This document shows, piece by piece, positions 15,116 to 19,028 of a stretch of DNA of 19,028 nt. The notes under the pieces are model-generated. The model had not been told where the DNA came from, made no database searches, and saw only the letters and a program-made list of their open reading frames with translations. Within the stretch, counting starts at the first letter, position 1. Each line of letters starts with the position of its first letter. The position numbers and the translations under genes were made by a program. This DNA is from JASHVB01 sp049522565 (lineage in GTDB: Bacteria; Pseudomonadota; Alphaproteobacteria; Acetobacterales; Acetobacteraceae), in NCBI GenBank assembly GCA_049522565.1, contig JBEKNT010000092.1, positions 1 to 19,028 of the forward strand, in the 5' to 3' direction.

Positions 15116-16276
15116 TCAGAGAACTCCGAGCGTCGGGCGCTGCATCAGCAGCAGGTTGCCGGTGCTTTCCAGCATGCGGTCGTTGTTGATCATCACCGGC
15201 GCCGACATCAGGTCGCGCACATGCCGGCCGAGACTGAACTCGGTGCCGTTCTTGTACGCGTTGATGCCGCACACCATGAAGGCATGCTGCACCGCCTCAA
15301 GACACAGTTCGGAGACTGTGATCTTGAGGTTGTTCATGTCGGCGGTGAACCCCAGCGGCAGCGGACGGACGCCCGCCGCAAATACCTCGTCGTAGTCCCG
15401 TAGCGCCTGCGACAGCCGGGCCTGCATGAGTTGCAGCAGCCCGACGGAGCGCGCCAGCCGATGCGACAGCATCGAGATGTTGCCCCGCTCGCGCACCTGC
15501 TGACGCAGATAGGTGCGTGCCCGGTTCACCGCACCGGTCGCAATGCCGAGCCAGACGCTGGCCCACAACAGGTGCGACACCGGCAGCATCGTCTGCCCGG
15601 CGATCTCGGAGAACGGCACCGGCAATATCTGCTGTTCGGTCCCGGAGAAACGCAACCGGAAGCCCTCGCTGCAGGTCCCGCGCATGCCCAGCGCGTCCCA
15701 GTCCGAGGTCTTGTCCAGCGCGTAGTCGCCGCGCAGCGCCACCACCATCACCTGGTCGTTGGCCGCCGCCTCGGTATTGCGCCGCGCCGTGATCAGCAGG
15801 GCGTCGGCGCGCGCGCCGGAGGAGATAGTGGTCCCCTTCTTATGAATCTGCGCCCGGCCGTCCTTAGCTTAGACGCCGCAAATGCTCGCATGGATGTTGC
15901 CGCCGGTCCCCACCTCCGAGGTGACCGACCCGAGCAGCAATTGCTCGTCGCAGACCCGGCGCAACAGCGCCCGATGCCAGTCGCTCGCGGCGCCGTGCGC
16001 GACGATGCAGGCCACCTGGATCTGGTGCATCGCATAGATCATCGCCGACGAGCCGCAGGATTGCGCCAGTGCATGACAAACCGCGGCCACCTGCGACATG
16101 CGGCGACCCGGACCGCCCAACGCAGCCGGCACCAGCAGTCCCATCAGCGCTTCGGCCTGCAACGCACGCACCACCTCCTCCGGAATGCGGCTGCTGCGAT
16201 CGACCTCGTCGGCGTGCTCCGCCGCCGTCCTGGATACCACGAGGATGGCGGCATCCAGGCCATTGCTCGCGTTCAT
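15116..16276 (-). pseudogene. Acyl-CoA dehydrogenase-family flavoprotein interrupted by one in-frame TAA
   Basis: A full-length acyl-CoA dehydrogenase-like frame of 386 codons. It is split into residues 1-135 (16276-15872) and the rest (15868-15116) by a TAA at 15869-15871. Both halves are in the same frame, so there is no frameshift. The text runs GNIHASICGV, stop, AKDGRAQIHKKGTTISSG, where relatives usually have an acidic residue at the stop (GAA to TAA is one change). The catalytic glutamate of the fold appears retained at E371 (MLESTGNLLL). In this cluster the enzyme probably oxidises a carrier-bound aminoacyl thioester, by analogy with aminoacyl-carrier dehydrogenases. The ATG overlaps the carrier protein stop (ATGA, 16273-16276). 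It may be a true recent nonsense mutation, a sequencing error, or a read-through site. An internal ATG at 15751 would make only a C-terminal fragment. Confidence 0.85.
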
Positions 16277-16533
16277 GTGTGCGCGACCTGCCCAGTCAGG
16301 CGCGTCACGACGGAGTCGATCGTGGCAATGCTGGAAAACGACTTGCGTTGCAGCATGTCGTCCGGGAGTTCGATGTCGAATTGCTCCTCCAGACGCATCA
16401 GCACGTTCACGATTGCGAGCGAGTCGAGGCCGGCCGCGAACAGATCGGCGTTGTCGTCCAACGAGTCGACTGGCACCGCCAGACGGCCGTTCTCTGCAAG
16501 GATTTCACGGATTTGATGGTGCCGCGTGGCCAT
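16273..16533 (-). CDS. Acyl/aminoacyl carrier protein
   Basis: An 86-residue four-helix carrier protein. The phosphopantetheine site is S38 in FAAGLDSLAIVNVL, followed by the acidic recognition helix (RLEEQFDIELPDDML). The sequence is not the fatty-acid AcpP type and lies directly with the aminoacyl ligase, so its cargo is probably the amino acid activated by that enzyme. The ATG at 16533 has GAGGAAG about 8 bases upstream; a longer in-frame start at 16596 lacks such a site and adds a basic tail. It is the first gene of a minus-strand operon running to at least 8799. A phosphopantetheinyl transferase is not in the window. Confidence 0.92.
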   Translation of the reverse strand: MATRHHQIREILAENGRLAVPVDSLDDNADLFAAGLDSLAIVNVLMRLEEQFDIELPDDMLQRKSFSSIATIDSVVTRLTGQVAHT

Positions 16534-16877
16534 GCCGCATGCTTCCTCGATCTTGCGCCGAAATCGCCGGTGATTGGCGATGCATGACCACAGCAAACCG
16601 CGTGCCAGACGCTGGAACGGTTCGGCGCATCACCGATCAGCCGGGGCCGCCGCGTGCGTGCCACCGCTGGTACGTTCCTCGCCTGTTAAGCAGGAACGTT
16701 AAGGCCTCGATTGAGTTGCATGCCCGGTCAACCGAATGTGTTCCGGCAAGGCACCAACGCGCCCGGCAATGTCGTTCTTTGACCGAAACTTATGAGGCTG
16801 CCGCGGCGCGGGCAATGCAGCGCGTGCCCATGGCCGGGCGAAAGCACCGCCGACGCGACTGCCGGCGAGGCCCGGCG
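16534..16877. other. Intergenic region between minE and the carrier-protein operon
   Basis: This is 344 bases without a convincing gene. It should hold the end of the min operon and the promoter of the carrier-protein operon (both read on the minus strand). It contains a hyphenated palindrome at 16672-16699. It also has a possible long-loop hairpin with arms GCCGGGC (16833-16839) and GCCCGGC (16870-16876) just after minE. A TTGACC on the minus strand near 16721-16726 resembles a -35 box, but I see no matching -10 at proper distance. Confidence 0.5.
16672..16699. promoter_or_regulatory. Hyphenated palindrome upstream of the carrier-protein operon (possible operator)
   Basis: Perfect 8-bp arms ACGTTCCT (16672-16679) and AGGAACGT (16692-16699) with a 12-base AT-richer spacer. 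It lies 139-166 bases upstream of the carrier protein ATG, in the only gap that can hold this operon's promoter. The shape suits a dimeric repressor or activator site, but no regulator gene is adjacent. It could instead be a weak transcript hairpin. Confidence 0.4.
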
Positions 16878-17150
16878 CTAGGCCGACGCCGCCACCTTCA
16901 ACTTGGCCAGGCTCGGCACTTCCACGTCGATCTCCAGCGTCGAGACCGTCTCGCCGCGATCCAGCTTGATCTGCACCTTGTCGCGATCGATGGTAAAGTG
17001 CTTGGCAATCACTGCCAGAATCTCGTCCTGCAGCGTAGCGAGCAGATCCGACCGTCCGGTCAGGGCACGTTCGTGCGCGAGCAGGACTTGCAGCCGCTCG
17101 CGCGCCACGGGGGCGGAGCTGCGGCGGCGGAACAGGGTGATCAGGTTCAT
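16878..17150 (-). CDS. minE: Cell division topological specificity factor MinE
   Basis: A 90-residue MinE. The N-terminal membrane-targeting segment MNLITLFRRR is followed by the MinD-contact helix (ARERLQVLLAHERA). The dimerising beta/alpha domain follows (LQDEILAVIAKHFTID, then DKVQIKLDR and STLEIDVEVP). MinE stimulates the MinD ATPase and drives pole-to-pole oscillation, so that the division inhibitor is lowest at mid-cell. Its ATG overlaps the minD stop by 4 bases (17147-17150), giving coupled translation. It is the last gene of the minC-minD-minE operon. Confidence 0.97.
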   Translation of the reverse strand: MNLITLFRRRSSAPVARERLQVLLAHERALTGRSDLLATLQDEILAVIAKHFTIDRDKVQIKLDRGETVSTLEIDVEVPSLAKLKVAASA

Positions 17151-17962
17151 GCCACCTTCCTCGCGAACAGCCGACCGATGAACCCCTTCCGCTCCAACGG
17201 CACCACCACCTCCAGCAGCTCCCCACGCAGCCGTCTCGCGGCATCGATGTAGGCCCGGGCAGGCGCGCTCAGCGGGTTCAGCAGAGTGACCGGCGAGCCG
17301 AGGTTGGAGGCGCGCAGCACCTCCTCGCTTTCCGGGATGATGCCGAGCAAGGGGATCGACAGGATCTCCAGCACGTCCTCGGTTTTCAGCATTTCGCCGC
17401 GGGCGGCGCGACCGGGGTCGTAGCGGGTCAGCAGCAGGTGCTTTTCGATGCGGCCACCGTTCTCGGCCTTCTCCGTCTTCGAATCCAGCAGGCCGATGAT
17501 GCGATCGGAGTCGCGCACCGAGGAGACTTCCGGGTTGGTCACTACAATGGCGATATCGGCGTGCCGCATCGCCATCACCGCGCCCTTCTCGATGCCGGCG
17601 GGGCTGTCGCAGATCACCCAGTCGAATTTCTCGCGCAGGTCGGCGATCACCTTCGCGACGCCCTCGGACGTCAGCGCGTCCTTGTCGCGGGTTTGTGACG
17701 CCGGCAGCAGCGACAGCGTGTCGATGCGTTTGTCGCGGATCAGCGCCTGCGGCAACTTGGCGTCGCCCTGCACGACGTTGATCAGGTCGAACACCACGCG
17801 GCGTTCCGCCCCCATCACCAGGTCGAGATTGCGCAACCCGACGTCGAAATCCACCACCACCACGTTGGCGCCGCTCTGCGCCAGTGCCGCTCCCAGCGCG
17901 GCAGTGGAGGTGGTCTTGCCCACGCCGCCCTTACCTGAAGTCACGACCACGACCTTGGCCAT
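17147..17962 (-). CDS. minD: Septum-site determining ATPase MinD
   Basis: A 271-residue ParA/MinD-type ATPase. The deviant Walker A motif SGKGGVGKTT is at residues 9-18, with the signature lysine K11 and P-loop lysine K16. It is followed by VVDFDVGLRNLD (about 36-47), the switch II region CDSPAGIEKGA and the base-recognition region. The C-terminal amphipathic helix (LERKGFIGRLFARKVA) is the membrane-targeting sequence that binds when ATP is held. MinD recruits MinC and is released by MinE. It is slightly 5' overlapped by nothing: minC ends 19 bases upstream, and minE overlaps the 3' end. A ribosome-site-like GAAGGGGGGAACC run lies before the ATG. Confidence 0.98.
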   Translation of the reverse strand: MAKVVVVTSGKGGVGKTTSTAALGAALAQSGANVVVVDFDVGLRNLDLVMGAERRVVFDLINVVQGDAKLPQALIRDKRIDTLSLLPASQTRDKDALTSEGVAKVIADLREKFDWVICDSPAGIEKGAVMAMRHADIAIVVTNPEVSSVRDSDRIIGLLDSKTEKAENGGRIEKHLLLTRYDPGRAARGEMLKTEDVLEILSIPLLGIIPESEEVLRASNLGSPVTLLNPLSAPARAYIDAARRLRGELLEVVVPLERKGFIGRLFARKVA

Positions 17963-17981
17963 CTGGTTCCCCCCTTCTCGT

Positions 17982-18695
17982 TCAGTCCAGGGCAGTGATG
18001 CGCATTGCCTCGCCCTCGAGCCAGGCCTGCACCGCGCGCCCGCGCAGGCTGGCGTCCATGTCGTCGGCAGTCTGATACACGCCGTCGATCGCCAGCAATT
18101 CGGCGTCGAGGCGACGGCAGAAGATGCGGGCCCGCGGGTTGCCGGCGAACCCGGCGATCGCCCGGCCGCGCAATGCGCCGTAGATGTGCACCGATCCGCC
18201 GGCGATCACCTCCGCGCCCGAGGCGACCGAACCAACCACGGTCACGTCGCCCTTCTCGAACACGACGGACTGGCCGGAGCGGATCGGATGGTCCACCAAC
18301 AACCCGGACGGTTCGGCTGACGCGGGTTCCGGCGCGGCGACGCGATGGGCCGTCTCGTCGGGCGGCGTCACCTCACGAGTCGCGCGGCCACCGCTGGGCA
18401 GCGGCCGGCCCCAGGTTTCCACCCCGCGCCAGGACGGGTGCGCGCCCTCGGTGCCGATGACGCGGATCCCCCGTGTCTCGAGCTGCCCCATCAGGCCCTC
18501 GATATCCGGCTGCTCGCGCGGCAGGCCGGCGAGGTCCAGCACGACAGGGCGGTTGTCGAAAAACGACGGGGAACGCTCGATCTGCGCATCGAGCGCGGTC
18601 AGCCAGGTGGGCAGCGGCGTTTCCGGCGCCAGCACCAGCGCCATGAAGGACCGGCCACGCAAACGGACGAAGGAAGGGGACTCGACGGTTGTCAC
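17982..18695 (-). CDS. minC: Septum site-determining protein MinC
   Basis: A 237-residue FtsZ-ring inhibitor. The N-terminal domain (about 1-105, FVRLRGRSFMALVLAPE onward) antagonises FtsZ assembly. A variable Pro/Ala/Glu linker follows. The C-terminal right-handed beta-helix (about 135-230) has GDVTVVGSVASGAEVIAGG and GRAIAGFAGNPRARIFC and binds MinD. I chose the GTG at 18695 because the product then begins VTTVESPSFVRLRG, the usual alphaproteobacterial N-terminus; no clear ribosome site is seen. A longer in-frame start near 18968 would translate the G-rich repeat and is rejected. It is the first gene of the min operon, so its promoter lies in 18696-18840. Confidence 0.95.
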   Translation of the reverse strand: MTTVESPSFVRLRGRSFMALVLAPETPLPTWLTALDAQIERSPSFFDNRPVVLDLAGLPREQPDIEGLMGQLETRGIRVIGTEGAHPSWRGVETWGRPLPSGGRATREVTPPDETAHRVAAPEPASAEPSGLLVDHPIRSGQSVVFEKGDVTVVGSVASGAEVIAGGSVHIYGALRGRAIAGFAGNPRARIFCRRLDAELLAIDGVYQTADDMDASLRGRAVQAWLEGEAMRITALD

Positions 18696-19028
18696 GAGTC
18701 GGGCGTATCTGGGGGCGTGGCGCGGGTCAACACGAATCGGTCGCCCGACCACAAAATGCTGTGGATATTGTCGCTCGGGACCGCAACGGATTGTAATCCG
18801 GGCGGGCGGTTGGCTGCCGACGGCCGGGCGGGCCGCGAGAGAATTCTCCTCCTCCCCTTGCGGGTGGGGGTTGGGGGGAGGGGGTCGTGCGCCCCGGACC
18901 CCAACCCCCAAACCCCACCCCCCACGGGAGGAGGACAAAAAACACGCTTCCCCCCCCGCCGTCGGCAACCAACCCCCCCCCCCGAATAAAAACCCTAGCG
19001 GTACCCACCCACAAAATACCCACCAATT
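18696..19028. other. Region upstream of minC, ending in low-quality sequence
   Basis: This is 333 bases with no supportable gene. The first 145 bases probably hold the min promoter; the AT-richer stretch near 18752-18775 is a candidate, though no clear boxes are seen. It is followed by a G-rich inverted repeat. The final ~95 bases carry C runs of 8 or more and an unusual base mix (AAAAAACACG, GAATAAAAACCC), as in a poorly supported contig end. Confidence 0.6.
18847..18934. repeat. G-rich inverted repeat upstream of minC
   Basis: The left arm TCCTCCTCCCCTTGCGGGTG, then GGGGTTGGGGGGAGGGGGTC, faces a right arm GACCCCAACCCCCAAACCCC, then ACCCCCCACGGGAGGAGGA. The arms are near-complementary, around a short loop (about GTGCGCCCCG). 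Same family as 7589-7694 and 9860-9956. Arm mismatches may in part be sequencing errors, given the poor sequence beyond it. Confidence 0.75.

Noticed and set aside
18696..18968. Longer N-terminus for MinC
   Set aside because: The extension is translated inverted repeat and low-quality DNA; family members begin at VTTVESPSF.

Overview
The window is GC-rich (well above 60% by eye), with tightly packed genes, many 4-base ATGA start/stop overlaps, and strong G/C preference at third codon positions. The gene families (CheD/CheY with soluble poly-HAMP receptors, a DegP-type protease, minCDE, and an amino acid:[carrier protein] ligase cluster of the Bradyrhizobium/Agrobacterium kind) point to an alphaproteobacterium. 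Acetobacteraceae or a related Rhodospirillales lineage is my best guess from sequence feel, not a computed assignment. The right end (about 18935-19028) is low-quality, homopolymer-rich sequence and is probably the end of a contig.

Layout. (1) 1-4312, chemotaxis: a partial soluble receptor made of 91-residue HAMP repeats (minus), then cheY, a possible 52-aa overlapping small ORF and cheD (plus), facing a soluble MCP-like protein with two degenerate receptor-tip modules (minus). (2) 4813-6357: a periplasmic Do-family serine protease with two PDZ domains, ended by a hairpin. (3) 6400-8765, minus: an FAD aromatic hydroxylase and a gentisate 1,2-dioxygenase-type cupin enzyme, separated by a G-rich inverted repeat. 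(4) 8799-16533, minus: a compact operon reading carrier protein, acyl-CoA dehydrogenase (broken by one in-frame TAA), seryl-tRNA-synthetase-like amino acid:[carrier protein] ligase, DUF1839 protein, glycoside hydrolase family 2 protein and a tandem alpha/beta-hydrolase protein. Three of its five junctions are ATGA overlaps and one has a 1-base gap. (5) 16878-18695, minus: minE, minD and minC, a standard division-site operon.

How the genes may work together. The most interesting region is (4). The ligase activates a small amino acid and loads it on the phosphopantetheine arm of the carrier protein. A flavoprotein of the acyl-CoA dehydrogenase fold is positioned to oxidise the tethered aminoacyl group. 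DUF1839 carries Cys/His signatures reminiscent of papain-like acyltransferases such as BtrH and could move the acyl group onto an acceptor. The GH2-like and hydrolase proteins suggest that a sugar-containing or acylated acceptor is processed. The end product is unknown. The aromatic pair in (3) starts 33 bases after the last gene of (4) on the same strand and may be co-transcribed. The chemotaxis genes lack cheA/W/R/B within the window, which may lie to the left of base 1.

Two families of dispersed palindromic repeats sit between genes. One G-rich element lies inside the hydrolase coding sequence, exactly at the linker between its two domains.
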